A stretch of 60,885 nucleotides of DNA from the NCBI GenBank assembly GCA_016280915.1, contig JAEEHQ010000015.1, forward strand, positions 1 through 60,885. Reading direction: 5' to 3'. This stretch comes from Bacteroidales bacterium (GTDB lineage: Bacteria > Bacteroidota > Bacteroidia > Bacteroidales > P3). The notes under the pieces are model-generated. The model did not search any database and had not been told where the DNA came from. It worked only from the letters and a program-made list of their open reading frames with translations. The position numbers and the translations under genes are program-made. Shown here one piece after another: positions 35,582-45,553 of the stretch (position 1 is its first letter; each line of letters starts with the position of its first letter).

Positions 35582-36194
35582 ATTTTCCGAAATATTCACA
35601 ACGCCATTGGCCAAGAACAACCCCATCACTGTGCAGGTGTTGGGTATCTGCTCTTGTCTGGCAGTTACCGCACAACTGAAGCCCGCCTTCGTGATGGCCG
35701 TTTCGGTCACCGTGGTTGTGGCATTGTCTAACTTGATCATCTCCCTGCTGCGCAACACCATCCCACCGCGCATCCGCATTATCGTTCAGCTGGTGGTGGT
35801 GAGCACCCTTGTCATCCTTGTCAACCAAGTGCTACAGGCCTTCGTTTATGACGTGAGCAAGCAACTGTCGGTATACGTAGGTCTGATTATCACCAACTGT
35901 ATCGTCATGGGTCGTTTGGAAGCCTTTGCCATGAGCCATAAACCGATGGAATCTGTCATGGACGGCATTGGCAACGGCTTGGGCTACGGAGTCATTCTAG
36001 TCATCCTGGGTTTCTTCCGCGAGCTTTTCGGCAGCGGAACCCTTTGGGGGTATCCTGTGATGGAGAAGCTGGGCCTGTACAACATAGGCTATGAGAACAA
36101 CGGTCTGGTTATTATGGCCCCCATGGCTCTAATACTGGTAGGCGTGATCATCTGGATACAGCGCACCAAGGACAAAGACCTCCAAGAGAATTAA
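35574..36194 (+). CDS. nqrD: Na+-translocating NADH:quinone oxidoreductase subunit D
   Basis: 206 residues with six membrane helices, forming with NqrE an inverted pair that binds an intramembrane Fe centre. Conserved GICSCLAVT (Cys near residue 26), NCIVMGRLEAFAM (Cys near 109) and GFFRELFGSGT are present. A GAGGAGG Shine-Dalgarno lies before the start inside nqrC. Confidence 0.94.
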   Translation: MSKFSEIFTTPLAKNNPITVQVLGICSCLAVTAQLKPAFVMAVSVTVVVALSNLIISLLRNTIPPRIRIIVQLVVVSTLVILVNQVLQAFVYDVSKQLSVYVGLIITNCIVMGRLEAFAMSHKPMESVMDGIGNGLGYGVILVILGFFRELFGSGTLWGYPVMEKLGLYNIGYENNGLVIMAPMALILVGVIIWIQRTKDKDLQEN

Positions 36195-36231
36195 GAGAAC
36201 ACATACCGTTTAAAAGATAACAGAAAATATT

Positions 36232-36846
36232 ATGGAATATATCAATATATTTATCAAGTCGATTTTCATCGACAACATGATTTTCGCCTTCTTCCTCGGC
36301 ATGTGCTCCTATCTGGCCGTTTCGAAGACCGTGAAGACCTCTGCAGGTCTGGGCATAGCAGTAACCTTTGTGCTGCTGATTACCGTGCCTGTCAACTACC
36401 TGCTTAACAAATATGTCTTGCAGCCTGGCGCATTGACTTGGATTAGCCCTAATCTGGCCAATGTCGACCTTTCCTTCTTAAGCCTCATCATGTTCATTGC
36501 CGTCATTGCCGCCATCGTGCAGATTGTGGAGATGGTGGTGGAGAAATTCTCCCCCGCCCTGTACAACTCGTTGGGCATTTTCCTACCTCTGATTGCTGTG
36601 AACTGTGCTGTGATGGGTGGATCGCTGTTTATGCAACAGCGCGACTACAGCAACATCGGCGAGGTGATTAGTTTCTCACTTGGCAGTGGCATTGGTTGGT
36701 TCATCGCCATCGTTGGCATTGCCGCAATCCGCGAGAAACTGCGCTACTCTCACATTCCTGTCGCACTCAAGGGTGTGGGCATCACCTTCATCATCACCGG
36801 CCTGATGGGTTTGGCATTTATGAGCTTTATGGGTATCAAACTTTAA
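36232..36846 (+). CDS. nqrE: Na+-translocating NADH:quinone oxidoreductase subunit E
   Basis: 204 residues with six membrane helices. [18 protein letters not shown] (Cys near 25) and [17 protein letters not shown] (Cys near 120) provide the Fe ligands that mirror those of Nqr[21 protein letters not shown] is typical. A 37-nt gap follows nqrD, the longest inside the operon. Confidence 0.94.
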   Translation: MEYINIFIKSIFIDNMIFAFFLGMCSYLAVSKTVKTSAGLGIAVTFVLLITVPVNYLLNKYVLQPGALTWISPNLANVDLSFLSLIMFIAVIAAIVQIVEMVVEKFSPALYNSLGIFLPLIAVNCAVMGGSLFMQQRDYSNIGEVISFSLGSGIGWFIAIVGIAAIREKLRYSHIPVALKGVGITFIITGLMGLAFMSFMGIKL

Positions 36847-36859
36847 ACAACGATTAGAA

Positions 36860-38149
36860 ATGACACAGACAATAATTACCGCATTAGTCGTATTCCTGGT
36901 GGTCATCCTAATCCTGGTGGCCCTGCTGTTGTTGCTTCGCGCCAAGCTGATGCCCACAGGCAATGTGACGATTACTATCAACGACGACAAGAAACTGGAA
37001 GTGCCTACGGGCAACTCACTCATCTCTACCCTCTCCGAGCAGAAAATATTCCTTCCCAGTGCCTGTGGTGGTAAGGGAAGCTGCGGACAATGCAAGTGCC
37101 GTGTGCTCGAAGGCGGCGGCTCCATCCTCCCCACCGAAGTGGGTTTCTTCACCCGCAAACAGATTCAGGACCACTGGCGTCTGGGTTGCCAAGTGAAGGT
37201 AAAAGAGGACATGAAGATTGCCGTACCCTCTTCAATCCTAAGCATTAAGAAGTACGAGTGCACCGTCATCAGCAATCGCAACGTGGCTACCTTTATCAAG
37301 GAGTTTAAAGTTCAGCTGCCCGCTGGTGAGCACATGGACTTCGCCCCTGGCTCGTATGCACAGATTGAGATTCCCAAGTTCAGCATCAACTATGCCGACT
37401 ACGACAAGGAACTCATCACGCCCGAATATCTGCCCGCTTGGGAGAAATTCAAGATGTTCGACCTCAAATGTGTGAACACCGAGCCCACCATCCGCGCCTA
37501 CTCCATGGCCAACTATCCGGCCGAAGGCGATGTGTTCATGCTCACCGTGCGTATTGCCACGCCCCCGTTCAAACCCGACCGTTCGGGCTTCATGGAGGTG
37601 AACCCCGGCATCGCATCTTCCTACATTTTCAGTCTCAAACCTGGCGACAAGGTAATCATGTCGGGTCCCTACGGCGACTTCCACATCAAGGAGCACCCTG
37701 CCGATATGCCCAACAAGCCCGAGATGATATGGGTTGGCGGTGGCGCCGGTATGGCTCCGTTGCGTGCCCAGATCATGCACATGACCAAAACGCTTCACAC
37801 TACCGACCGTCCGATGCACTACTTCTATGGTGCACGCGCACTGAACGAAGTATTCTATCTGAACGATTTCCTGGGTCTGGAGAAGGAATTCCCCAACTTC
37901 AAGTTCCACCTGGCCCTCGACCGTCCCGATCCTGCAGCCGATGCCGCAGGCGTGGCCTACACACCGGGCTTTGTGCATGACGTAATGTACAACACCTATT
38001 TGAAAGACCATCCTGCACCTGAAGACATCGAATACTATATGTGCGGTCCTGGCCCAATGAGTGCCGCAGTAGTAAAGATGCTGGACAACCTTGGCGTACC
38101 GTCCGAAATGATAGCATACGACGATTTCGGCGGCGGCGGCAAGAAATAG
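36860..38149 (+). CDS. nqrF: Na+-translocating NADH:quinone oxidoreductase subunit F
   Basis: 429 residues. An N-terminal membrane helix (about 4-26) is followed by a [2Fe-2S] ferredoxin domain with ACGGKGSCGQCKC (Cys near 70, 76 and 79; the last ligand is near LGCQV). The ferredoxin reductase module binds FAD (RAYSMANYPAEGD) and NADH (GGGAGMAPLRAQI, YYMCGPGPM). It is the NADH entry point of the pump. The C-terminus YDDFGGGGKK is standard. It closes the nqrA-F operon. Confidence 0.95.
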   Translation: MTQTIITALVVFLVVILILVALLLLLRAKLMPTGNVTITINDDKKLEVPTGNSLISTLSEQKIFLPSACGGKGSCGQCKCRVLEGGGSILPTEVGFFTRKQIQDHWRLGCQVKVKEDMKIAVPSSILSIKKYECTVISNRNVATFIKEFKVQLPAGEHMDFAPGSYAQIEIPKFSINYADYDKELITPEYLPAWEKFKMFDLKCVNTEPTIRAYSMANYPAEGDVFMLTVRIATPPFKPDRSGFMEVNPGIASSYIFSLKPGDKVIMSGPYGDFHIKEHPADMPNKPEMIWVGGGAGMAPLRAQIMHMTKTLHTTDRPMHYFYGARALNEVFYLNDFLGLEKEFPNFKFHLALDRPDPAADAAGVAYTPGFVHDVMYNTYLKDHPAPEDIEYYMCGPGPMSAAVVKMLDNLGVPSEMIAYDDFGGGGKK

Positions 38150-38160
38150 CAGCCAAATGA

Positions 38161-38199
38161 TAGGGTTTTAGGATCGTTTATTTCCGACCCTAAACCCTA
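38161..38199 (+). terminator. Stem-loop after nqrF, probable terminator
   Basis: TAGGGTTTTAGG-x-TCG pairs with CGACCCTAAACCCTA around a T-rich loop, 11 nt after the nqrF stop. The following TTCTAATT is only a weak T-run, so partial read-through into frdC is possible. Confidence 0.6.
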
Positions 38200-38257
38200 T
38201 TCTAATTCCTACAGACAAGATAGTTAAAAGAAAAAATAATCCTAAACAACTAAATAG

Positions 38258-39241
38258 ATGAATTTACCACAAATCCATTCCATTACCAAGAAGATCCTGG
38301 TAGCTCTGATAGCTGCCTTCTTAATGATCTTCCTGTTGTTCCATGCCTGCGCCAACCTCTGCATCTTGCGCAACGACGACGGTGCCTGGTACAACGCATT
38401 CTGCCACTTTATGGGTACGAATATCTTTGTTAAAGTATTCGAGATTATCCTGATGGCATGCTTCTTGCTTCACATGTGCCTCACACTCTGGCTAGTGATA
38501 ACCAACCGTCAAGCCCGTGGCACCGAACGCTATCATCAGCGCAGCAAGACCAAGACCCACCCCTATTCTAAACTTATGCCTTGGACCGGTGTGCTCATCC
38601 TGCTTCTACTGTTCGTTCATTTCCATGATTTCTATTTCGTGAAAATGGGCTGGATTCCGGGTAACTATATGGTACAGACCAAAGAACTTTTCACTAAGCC
38701 CGAGCTGAACCAAATGGTGCAGGTATGCCAGCAGTATAACATGACTCCCCAAGACTATATCGCCGCCAACGACCAACAGTTGGAACAGGTGAAGAGCCAA
38801 GGACAGATCGGCGAACAAGAGCTGGCCGAAATCAACGAACAACTCGACAAATTGCGTGAACTGGTACCCGTTGCCGACGTCGTCATCAACGCCCAAGCCG
38901 ATAAAAAGCTTTCCGAAGACGGCCAGTACATCAACCAACTCTCCTATGAAGAGCGCAATGCCATCAATGCCGTTTACGGCAAAGGCACCGCCGAACCCGA
39001 CTTCTATCACATGGCACGAGTGAAATTTACCAAATTGTACATCGTGCTGATTTACCTCCTGTTCTTCGCCGTTGTTGGTATCCATCTCCGCCACGGATTT
39101 TCCAGTGTATTCCAAACCTTGGGTCTGAACAACTATAAATACAACAAAGCCATAGAAATCATCGGCATCATCTATGTATGGGCCGTGTGCTGCATCTTCT
39201 CTCTGGTTGTTCTTGGTGTGTATATTCCCTCCCTTTTCTAG
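38258..39241 (+). CDS. frdC: Fumarate reductase/succinate dehydrogenase cytochrome b subunit with a large insert
   Basis: 327 residues; relatives are about 220-260. Five membrane helices at about 11-30, 59-80, 108-125, 257-275 and 297-320, with His29, His72, His121/123 and His276/279 as likely di-haem ligands. LHLRHGFSS-type sequence (GIHLRHGFSSVFQTLG) is the family hallmark. Residues about 131-250, between helices III and IV, are an insertion of roughly 100 residues, polar and mostly helical (ELAEINEQLDKLRELV). By the topology of the Wolinella enzyme it should face the periplasm. The subunit anchors frdA and frdB and passes quinol electrons. First of three genes. Confidence 0.9.
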   Translation: MNLPQIHSITKKILVALIAAFLMIFLLFHACANLCILRNDDGAWYNAFCHFMGTNIFVKVFEIILMACFLLHMCLTLWLVITNRQARGTERYHQRSKTKTHPYSKLMPWTGVLILLLLFVHFHDFYFVKMGWIPGNYMVQTKELFTKPELNQMVQVCQQYNMTPQDYIAANDQQLEQVKSQGQIGEQELAEINEQLDKLRELVPVADVVINAQADKKLSEDGQYINQLSYEERNAINAVYGKGTAEPDFYHMARVKFTKLYIVLIYLLFFAVVGIHLRHGFSSVFQTLGLNNYKYNKAIEIIGIIYVWAVCCIFSLVVLGVYIPSLF

Positions 39242-39286
39242 ACCCTAAGCACTACCTCTCTATAAACTAATATCAAAATAAAAAAT

Positions 39287-41239
39287 ATGAATCTCGATTC
39301 CAAAATACCCGAAGGTCCTCTTGCTGAAAAATGGACCAATTATAAAGCCCACCAGAAACTGGTGAACCCTGCCAACAAACGTAAGATCAACATCATCGTT
39401 GTCGGTACCGGACTCGCCGGTGCATCTGCAGCCGCCTCCCTAGGTGCCTTGGGTTTCAAAGTAGATATCTTTTGCATTCAAGATTCGCCCCGTCGCGCAC
39501 ACTCCATAGCTGCCCAGGGCGGTATCAACGCAGCCAAAAACTACCAGAATGATGGTGATTCCATCTATCGCCTTTTCTACGATACCATCAAAGGTGGCGA
39601 CTACCGTGCCCGCGAGGCCAACGTCTACCGTTTGGCTGAGGTAAGCAACAACATCATCGACCAATGTGTCGCTCAGGGTGTTCCCTTTGCCCGTGACTAC
39701 GGTGGAACCCTCGACAATCGCTCTTTCGGTGGTGCACAGGTGAGCCGAACCTTTTATGCCCGCGGCCAAACCGGCCAGCAGCTGTTGCTGGGTGCTTACG
39801 GCGCACTGAGCCGCGAGATTGCCCGTGGTACTGTCACTCTTCACGAGCGTCACGAAATGATGGACCTCGTTGTTGTTGACGGCCGTGCCCGTGGTATCAT
39901 CACCCGCAACTTAGTCAACGGCGAGATTGAGCGCTTTGCTGCCCATGCCGTGGTATTGGCCACCGGTGGTTATGGCAACATCTACTACCTCAGTACCAAC
40001 GCCATGAACAGCAATGGCTCTGCTGCTTGGCAGTGCCACAAGAAAGGTGCTTTGTTTGCCAATCCTTGCTATGTGCAAATTCACCCCACATGCATCCCCG
40101 TACACGGTGACTACCAGTCAAAATTGACCCTGATGAGTGAGTCGTTGCGTAACGACGGACGCATCTGGGTTCCCAAGAAGAAAGAAGATGCCGAAGCAAT
40201 CCGTGCCAAGAAACTGAAACCCACTGATATTGCTGAAGAAGACCGCGACTACTATCTGGAGCGTCGTTATCCTGCTTTCGGTAATCTGGTGCCTCGCGAC
40301 GTAGCCAGCCGTGCTGCTAAGGAGCGTTGCGATGCTGGATATGGAGTAGGTACCGGACTGGCAGTTTATCTCGACTTTGCCGATGCCATCCAGCGTCTTG
40401 GACGCGACGTAGTAGAACAGCGCTACGGCAACCTCTTCCAAATGTATCAGAAGATCACCGACGATAATCCTTACGAAACTCCAATGATGATCTATCCTGC
40501 CATCCACTACACCATGGGCGGTATTTGGGTAGACTATGAGTTACAGACAACCATTCCCGGTCTCTTTGCTGCAGGCGAAGCCAATTTTAGCGACCACGGT
40601 GCCAACCGTTTGGGTGCTTCGGCCTTGATGCAGGGTCTTGCCGATGGCTACTTTGTACTGCCTTACACCATGCAGAACTACCTGAGCGACCAGATTTACG
40701 TTGGTAAGATAAGTGCCGACACCCCCGAATTCGACAAAGCCGAACAAGATGTGCGCGAACGTATCAACAAACTCTTCGAGGTTGGACAGAAAGCTGCTGC
40801 AGGCACCACCAAGACCGTCGACCACTTCCAGAAAGCCCTCGGTCACATCATGTGGGAATATGTAGGTATGGCTCGCAACACCGAGAGCCTCACCACCGCC
40901 AAAAAGCTGGTATGCGAACTGGAAGAAGAGTTCTGGAAAGAGGTTTCTATCCCCGGTAAGAACGAGGAGATGAACCCCGAGCTGGAAAAAGGTCTGCGTA
41001 CAGCCGACAACTTCGAACTGGCCCGTCTGATGATTCAGGATGCCCTGCACCGCGAAGAGAGCTGCGGCGGTCACTTCCGCACCGAACATCAAACAGAAGA
41101 CGGCGAAACCCAGCGTGATGACGAGCACTTCATGTATGTGGGTGCTTGGGAGTACCAGGGTCACGACGTTGACGAGGTGATGAGCAAGGAAGACCTCCAT
41201 TACGAATACATCCAGATTGCAAAACGTAATTACAAGTAG
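39287..41239 (+). CDS. frdA: Fumarate reductase/succinate dehydrogenase flavoprotein subunit
   Basis: 650 residues. Dinucleotide-binding motif [16 protein letters not shown] (about 37-52). The covalent FAD site is R-R-A-H-S with His72, followed by [10 protein letters not shown]. Substrate residues lie around HPTCIP and the [10 protein letters not shown] motif. [18 protein letters not shown] closes the FAD domain. Its length and long C-terminus are those of the epsilonproteobacterial/Bacteroidota type with a di-haem anchor. It reduces fumarate to succinate in the cytoplasm as the end of anaerobic respiration. Confidence 0.94.
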   Translation: MNLDSKIPEGPLAEKWTNYKAHQKLVNPANKRKINIIVVGTGLAGASAAASLGALGFKVDIFCIQDSPRRAHSIAAQGGINAAKNYQNDGDSIYRLFYDTIKGGDYRAREANVYRLAEVSNNIIDQCVAQGVPFARDYGGTLDNRSFGGAQVSRTFYARGQTGQQLLLGAYGALSREIARGTVTLHERHEMMDLVVVDGRARGIITRNLVNGEIERFAAHAVVLATGGYGNIYYLSTNAMNSNGSAAWQCHKKGALFANPCYVQIHPTCIPVHGDYQSKLTLMSESLRNDGRIWVPKKKEDAEAIRAKKLKPTDIAEEDRDYYLERRYPAFGNLVPRDVASRAAKERCDAGYGVGTGLAVYLDFADAIQRLGRDVVEQRYGNLFQMYQKITDDNPYETPMMIYPAIHYTMGGIWVDYELQTTIPGLFAAGEANFSDHGANRLGASALMQGLADGYFVLPYTMQNYLSDQIYVGKISADTPEFDKAEQDVRERINKLFEVGQKAAAGTTKTVDHFQKALGHIMWEYVGMARNTESLTTAKKLVCELEEEFWKEVSIPGKNEEMNPELEKGLRTADNFELARLMIQDALHREESCGGHFRTEHQTEDGETQRDDEHFMYVGAWEYQGHDVDEVMSKEDLHYEYIQIAKRNYK

Positions 41240-41285
41240 CCTGTAGTTCGTGTTAAATCACTTAAACTTCTAAAATATACGAAAA

Positions 41286-42047
41286 ATGAATTTCACACTA
41301 CATATATGGCGTCAGGAGAATGCCCGTGCCAAGGGCCATTTCGAGACCTATAAGGTCCAAAACATCTCCACTGAGTGCTCCTTCCTGGAGATGCTCGACA
41401 TCTTGAACGAGAGTTTGCTCAACGACCACATTGCCCACCCCGTCTGCTTCGACAACGACTGCCGCGAGGGTATTTGCGGCATGTGCGGTCTCTATATCAA
41501 TGGTCGCCCTCACGGCAACGACGATGGTATCACCACATGCCAACTCCACATGCGCAAATTTAATGATGGAGATGACATCTGGATTGAGCCTTGGCGTGCC
41601 AAGCCCTTCCCTGTCATCCGCGACTTAGTTGTAGACCGTACTGCTTTCGATAAAATCATTCAGGCAGGCGGTTACATCAGCACCACTACTGGCGGTGTGC
41701 CCGATGCGAACAGTATCCTAATCCCAAAACACAAGGCTGACATGGCCATGGATGCAGCTGCCTGCATTGGCTGCGGTGCCTGCGTGGCTGCATGTAAGAA
41801 CGCCAGTGCCATGTTGTTTGTCAGTGCCAAGGTGAGCCACCTTGCCCTATTACCACAAGGTCAGGTGGAAGCTGCCGACCGCGTACGCAAGATGGTCTGC
41901 AAGATGGACGAATTGGGCTTTGGATCCTGCACCAACACTTACGCCTGCGAAGCCGAGTGTCCCAAGCAGATTAAGCGTCAGAACATTGCACGCCTCAATC
42001 GTCAGTGGATTGGTTCGGGATTTGGTCGCGACAGAAAGACCGAATAA
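41286..42047 (+). CDS. frdB: Fumarate reductase/succinate dehydrogenase iron-sulfur subunit
   Basis: 253 residues. The N-terminal ferredoxin domain holds the [2Fe-2S] motif [15 protein letters not shown] with a later Cys in TTCQLH. The C-terminal domain holds [11 protein letters not shown] and CEAECPKQI for the [4Fe-4S] and [3Fe-4S] centres. It conducts electrons from the haem subunit to the flavin. It is 46 nt after frdA and followed by a clear terminator, so frdCAB is one unit. Confidence 0.94.
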   Translation: MNFTLHIWRQENARAKGHFETYKVQNISTECSFLEMLDILNESLLNDHIAHPVCFDNDCREGICGMCGLYINGRPHGNDDGITTCQLHMRKFNDGDDIWIEPWRAKPFPVIRDLVVDRTAFDKIIQAGGYISTTTGGVPDANSILIPKHKADMAMDAAACIGCGACVAACKNASAMLFVSAKVSHLALLPQGQVEAADRVRKMVCKMDELGFGSCTNTYACEAECPKQIKRQNIARLNRQWIGSGFGRDRKTE

Positions 42048-42114
42048 GACTTCTAACAAAACGGGGCAAATCCCCCAAATACACTTATATGTCCCTGCAC
42101 AGCTGGGCAAGAGA

Positions 42115-42151
42115 AAGAAAAGGTATCGCACAGCGCGGTACCTTTTCTTAT
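42115..42151 (+). terminator. Rho-independent terminator after frdB
   Basis: AGAAAAGGTAtCGC pairs with GCGGTACCTTTTCT across a short loop, with T residues on the 3' side. About 70 nt after the frdB stop. Confidence 0.8.
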
Positions 42152-42202
42152 TCTACCCACAAAAGTAGAGAATTAATATTTCAATTATTCAAATAATAAT
42201 TG

Positions 42203-42340
42203 TATCTTTGCAACCGCAAAGTGGATAGATTTGTAATGATTGCAACCACTGAAAAATAATGCTAAATACATGATTTTCAAACCAACAATCACACTCTTCA
42301 CCATCTTTGCTTTTTTATGTTCGATAGGCGAAAACCTATC
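42203..42340 (+). promoter_or_regulatory. metK promoter (-7 TATCTTTG) and leader with a hairpin
   Basis: TATCTTTG at 42203-42210 is an exact -7 element. The roughly 160-nt leader contains GATAGG-CGAAAA-CCTATC (42323-42340) about 35 nt before the ATG. I compared it by eye with the SAM riboswitch classes I know and saw no match. It may still be regulatory because metK is often controlled by SAM. Confidence 0.5.
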
Positions 42341-42375
42341 AGTTTATTAACTAACATCAAAAAAGTAAAAGTAAA

Positions 42376-43635
42376 ATGAGCTATTTTTTTACATCAGAAT
42401 CGGTCTCTGAAGGCCACCCCGACAAAATTGCTGACCAGATTTCGGACGCATTGCTAGATGAATTCTTGCGTCGCGATGCCGAAAGCCATGTCGCCTGCGA
42501 AACCCTGGTAACAACAGGCCTAGTTGTGCTGAGCGGAGAAGTTACTTGCAACGGTTACGTAGAAATTACCGATACGGTGCGTGACGTTATCCGCAACATC
42601 GGCTATACCAAAGGAGAATATAAGTTTGAAGCCGAATCTTGTGGTATTCTGTCTACCATCCACGGCCAGAGTGGCGATATCAACCAAGGTGTTAGCCGGG
42701 CTAAGGCCGAAGAGCAGGGTGCAGGAGACCAAGGCATGATGTTCGGCTATGCCTGCAGTGAAACGCCCGAATACATGCCCCTTCCCATCACACTGGCACA
42801 TATTTTCCTTCAAGAACTAACCAAAATACGCAAGGAGGGAGAGCAAATGACCTATCTGCGTCCCGATGCAAAGAGCCAAATAACAGTTGAATACAATGAC
42901 GAAGGCAAGCCCCAACGAGTGGAAGCCATCGTTATCAGTACCCAGCACGATGACTTTGCTGAAGAGACCATCATGCTAAAACGAATCAAGCAGGACGTTA
43001 AGGAAATACTTATCCCACGTGTTCTGAACCGCTTGAGTGATGCCAACCGAGCGCTATTTGCCAAAGGAGACTATAAACTGTTCGTCAATCCCACAGGCAA
43101 ATTTGTCATCGGAGGTCCTCATGGCGACACAGGTCTCACCGGACGTAAAATAATTGTAGACACCTATGGCGGACGTGGAGCTCACGGCGGCGGTGCCTTC
43201 TCAGGTAAAGATGCCTCCAAGGTGGACCGTTCTGCCGCCTATGCTACACGACATATTGCCAAGAACATGGTGGCTGCAGGGCTGTGCGACGAGGTGCTGG
43301 TGCAGGTGGCCTATGCCATCGGAGTAGCAGAGCCTGTGGGACTGTACGTGAACACATACGGCACTAGTCATGTTGAGATGAGTGACGGTGAGATTGCACG
43401 CAAGATTCAAAGCATCTTTGACATGCGGCCCTATGCCATCATACAACGTTTCGGCCTGAAGTATCCTATCTTCCTCCCCACCGCAGCCTACGGACACATT
43501 GGGCGTGACCCATACCGTGCTAATGTCACCTTAATGGATCACGAAGGCAAAGAGTACCAAAAAGAGGTACAATTTTTCGGATGGGAGAATCTCGACTATG
43601 TGGAAAGGATAAAAGAAGAATTTAGACTCAACTAA
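42376..43635 (+). CDS. metK: S-adenosylmethionine synthetase
   Basis: 419 residues. The start [24 protein letters not shown] is the family N-terminus with the catalytic His and metal Asp. [12 protein letters not shown] is signature 1 and [19 protein letters not shown] is signature 2, with P-loop-like Lys and Asp residues. It makes SAM from methionine and ATP in the cytoplasm. It has its own promoter and is followed 7 nt later by the nitroreductase gene, so the two are co-transcribed. Confidence 0.96.
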   Translation: MSYFFTSESVSEGHPDKIADQISDALLDEFLRRDAESHVACETLVTTGLVVLSGEVTCNGYVEITDTVRDVIRNIGYTKGEYKFEAESCGILSTIHGQSGDINQGVSRAKAEEQGAGDQGMMFGYACSETPEYMPLPITLAHIFLQELTKIRKEGEQMTYLRPDAKSQITVEYNDEGKPQRVEAIVISTQHDDFAEETIMLKRIKQDVKEILIPRVLNRLSDANRALFAKGDYKLFVNPTGKFVIGGPHGDTGLTGRKIIVDTYGGRGAHGGGAFSGKDASKVDRSAAYATRHIAKNMVAAGLCDEVLVQVAYAIGVAEPVGLYVNTYGTSHVEMSDGEIARKIQSIFDMRPYAIIQRFGLKYPIFLPTAAYGHIGRDPYRANVTLMDHEGKEYQKEVQFFGWENLDYVERIKEEFRLN

Positions 43636-43642
43636 TACCCAT

Positions 43643-44278
43643 ATGAGAAAAGCAATCTTTGGTATGGCCGTCATGGCTTTACTGGCTGTGGGATGTCAGA
43701 ACACACCTACCCCAACCAACGACTCGGCCCAAGTGGTCATGAATGCCATCCTCCAACGCAAGAGCGTTCGGTCATATACCTCCGACACTATAGCTACAGA
43801 TGTGATGGAGAACTTGCTGCGGGCTGCCATGGCAGCCCCTTCGGGAAGGAACATACAGCCATGGAGTTTCGTAGTGTTAACCGACAAAAACCAGTATGGC
43901 GATATTTTTGGCAACAACTTTAACCTACCTATGTTTGAAGCCGCCGCCAAAGTAGTGGTGATTTGTGCCGACACATCTGTCCTGCTGCCCCCAAGAGAAA
44001 ATCCTAATGCTGAACCCATAAGACAAAGCAATGGAACCTGGCGCGATGATATGGGTGCGGTAACTGAAAACCTCTTACTAGCAGCTGAAGCACATGGTCT
44101 CGGGGCATGCTGGACTGCATGCTACCCATACGCAGACCGCATGGAACCTGTGAAGAAAGCCTTGGGGTTGCCAGCCACTGTGGTACCCTATAGCATCATT
44201 CCTATTGGCCATCCCGCTGGGACAGAACAACCCAAAGACAAATGGGATACCTCACGCATACACTACAATCACTGGTAA
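43643..44278 (+). CDS. Nitroreductase-family lipoprotein
   Basis: 211 residues. A hydrophobic leader ends ALLAVGC with Cys18 as the lipidation site, then a linker of Thr/Pro. The FMN nitroreductase fold follows: RKSVRSYTSDTI (phosphate-binding Arg), AAPSGRNIQPWSFVV (FMN and dimer motif) and EAHGLGACWTACYPYADR. Cytoplasmic nitroreductases have no signal peptide, so the FMN protein appears to be exported to the periplasm or outer membrane. How it would receive FMN and reductant there is unclear; the redox partner is unknown. It sits 7 nt after metK. Confidence 0.85.
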   Translation: MRKAIFGMAVMALLAVGCQNTPTPTNDSAQVVMNAILQRKSVRSYTSDTIATDVMENLLRAAMAAPSGRNIQPWSFVVLTDKNQYGDIFGNNFNLPMFEAAAKVVVICADTSVLLPPRENPNAEPIRQSNGTWRDDMGAVTENLLLAAEAHGLGACWTACYPYADRMEPVKKALGLPATVVPYSIIPIGHPAGTEQPKDKWDTSRIHYNHW

Positions 44279-44282
44279 TTAT

Positions 44283-44960
44283 TTAGCCCCATTTCCCTCG
44301 AAGGGTCTTGTCAAAATCGATAGTGTCTAGGATTTTCAAAAACTCTTGCCGCGGGATTGGTTTGGCACCGAGCGAGGCTAAATGGGGTGTTTCCTGTTGG
44401 GCATCTATGAGGAGGAAATGATTGTCGCGGCAGAACTCAACAAGTCGGACAAATGCCACCTTGGAGGCATCCGTCATAGTGTGGAACATCGACTCGCCAA
44501 AGAAAAACTGGCCAAGACTGACACCGTATAGTCCTCCAACCAATTCACCCTCATAATAGGCTTCAAACGAGTGTGCAAAACCCAACTCGTGGAGCCGACA
44601 GTATGCCTCCATCATCTCATCAGTAATCCATGTGCCATCTTGGTCTTCTCTCTGAATGACCGCACAATGGATTATCACTTGTCGAAAATTAGTATCAATG
44701 CGCACCTCATATTTGCCAGACTTCACCACACGGTGCAGGCTCTTACTATAACGGAAGTCATCGATGAAAAGCACCATCCTTGGATCCAGCGACCACCAAA
44801 GGATTTCCTCACCAGGATTATACCATGGGAAAATACCTGAAGCATAGGCATTAAGCAGTCTTTCGGGCTTAAGGTCACCACCGATAGCAATAATACCCTC
44901 AGGTTCTGCTTCATTGGGGTCAGGGAAACCGAAATAATCGGGGTCGAGTTGATACAACAT
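44283..44960 (-). CDS. aat: Leucyl/phenylalanyl-tRNA-protein transferase
   Basis: 225 residues. EGIIAIGGDLKPERLLNAYASGIFPWY, LWWSLDPRMVLF and SFEAYYEGELVGGLYGVSLGQFFFGESMFH are the family blocks. The C-terminal block is LIDAQQETPHLASLGAKPIPR. It adds Leu or Phe to N-terminal Arg/Lys of proteins to mark them for ClpAP in the N-degron pathway. It is downstream of the phosphatase gene by 40 nt on the minus strand and converges on the nitroreductase gene with a 4-nt gap. Confidence 0.95.
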   Translation of the reverse strand: MLYQLDPDYFGFPDPNEAEPEGIIAIGGDLKPERLLNAYASGIFPWYNPGEEILWWSLDPRMVLFIDDFRYSKSLHRVVKSGKYEVRIDTNFRQVIIHCAVIQREDQDGTWITDEMMEAYCRLHELGFAHSFEAYYEGELVGGLYGVSLGQFFFGESMFHTMTDASKVAFVRLVEFCRDNHFLLIDAQQETPHLASLGAKPIPRQEFLKILDTIDFDKTLRGKWG

Positions 44961-45000
44961 AACTACCGAATTATTATATCCTATTGATTATCCATTTCAG

Positions 45001-45468
45001 CTATTGCAACTCGTCCATCAGCGACTGACAGCCAAGAAGAATGTCGCGATAGGCCGTTTCGAAATCATTGGTGTACCACGGGTCGGCAACCTCAATGCTT
45101 CTGCCACCCAAGAGAGCTGGGTCCACATGTTCAAGAAGCATTGAAATTTTACCTTGTGGGTCATTGGGAATAATGCGTCGGAGATTGCGGAGATTGTTTT
45201 TATCCATCAAAATCAAGAAGTCATAGTGGTCGTAATCGGTCTGGATGACCTGACGGGCTCGGTGTTGGGCAGCCATGATGCCATGTCCTTGTAGGCATTT
45301 TAGAGCTGGTGGATAAATCGGGTTACCAATCTCCTCGGTACTGGTAGCCGCAGAGTTCACCTCGAAAAGATCTCCCCTGCCTGAGTTCTTGGCAAGGGTC
45401 TTGAAAACGAACTCGGCCATAACGCTGCGGCAGATGTTGCCGTGACATACAAAGAGAATCTTGTACAT
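45001..45468 (-). CDS. Low-molecular-weight protein-tyrosine phosphatase
   Basis: 155 residues. The phosphate loop is CHGNICRS (Cys8, Arg14) at the N-terminus. The general acid is in the DPWY motif near residue 128. AEFVFKTLAK and the substrate-recognition segment follow the bacterial Wzb/PtpA type. It dephosphorylates tyrosine residues, often on capsule or exopolysaccharide kinases, but no such kinase is nearby. Probably first gene of a unit with aat, from a promoter at 45488-45495. Confidence 0.93.
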   Translation of the reverse strand: MYKILFVCHGNICRSVMAEFVFKTLAKNSGRGDLFEVNSAATSTEEIGNPIYPPALKCLQGHGIMAAQHRARQVIQTDYDHYDFLILMDKNNLRNLRRIIPNDPQGKISMLLEHVDPALLGGRSIEVADPWYTNDFETAYRDILLGCQSLMDELQ

Positions 45469-45487
45469 TTTTTAGATAGTGAAAATG

Positions 45488-45516
45488 CAAAAATACGAAA
45501 AAAAAATGTACTTTTG
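45488..45516. promoter_or_regulatory. Divergent promoter pair between the phosphatase and hexosaminidase genes
   Basis: Minus strand: TATTTTTG at 45488-45495, about 20 nt before the phosphatase ATG. Plus strand: TACTTTTG at 45509-45516, about 38 nt before the GH20 ATG. The two -7 elements are back to back with 13 nt between them, so the polymerases compete for the same DNA. Confidence 0.6.
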
Positions 45517-45553
45517 CAATTTAATTCCACAAAACGGCTAAATAAACCCATCC

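Noticed and set aside
42203-42375. SAM riboswitch in the metK leader
   Set aside because: Only one small hairpin is visible and none of the conserved SAM-class cores I know could be matched.
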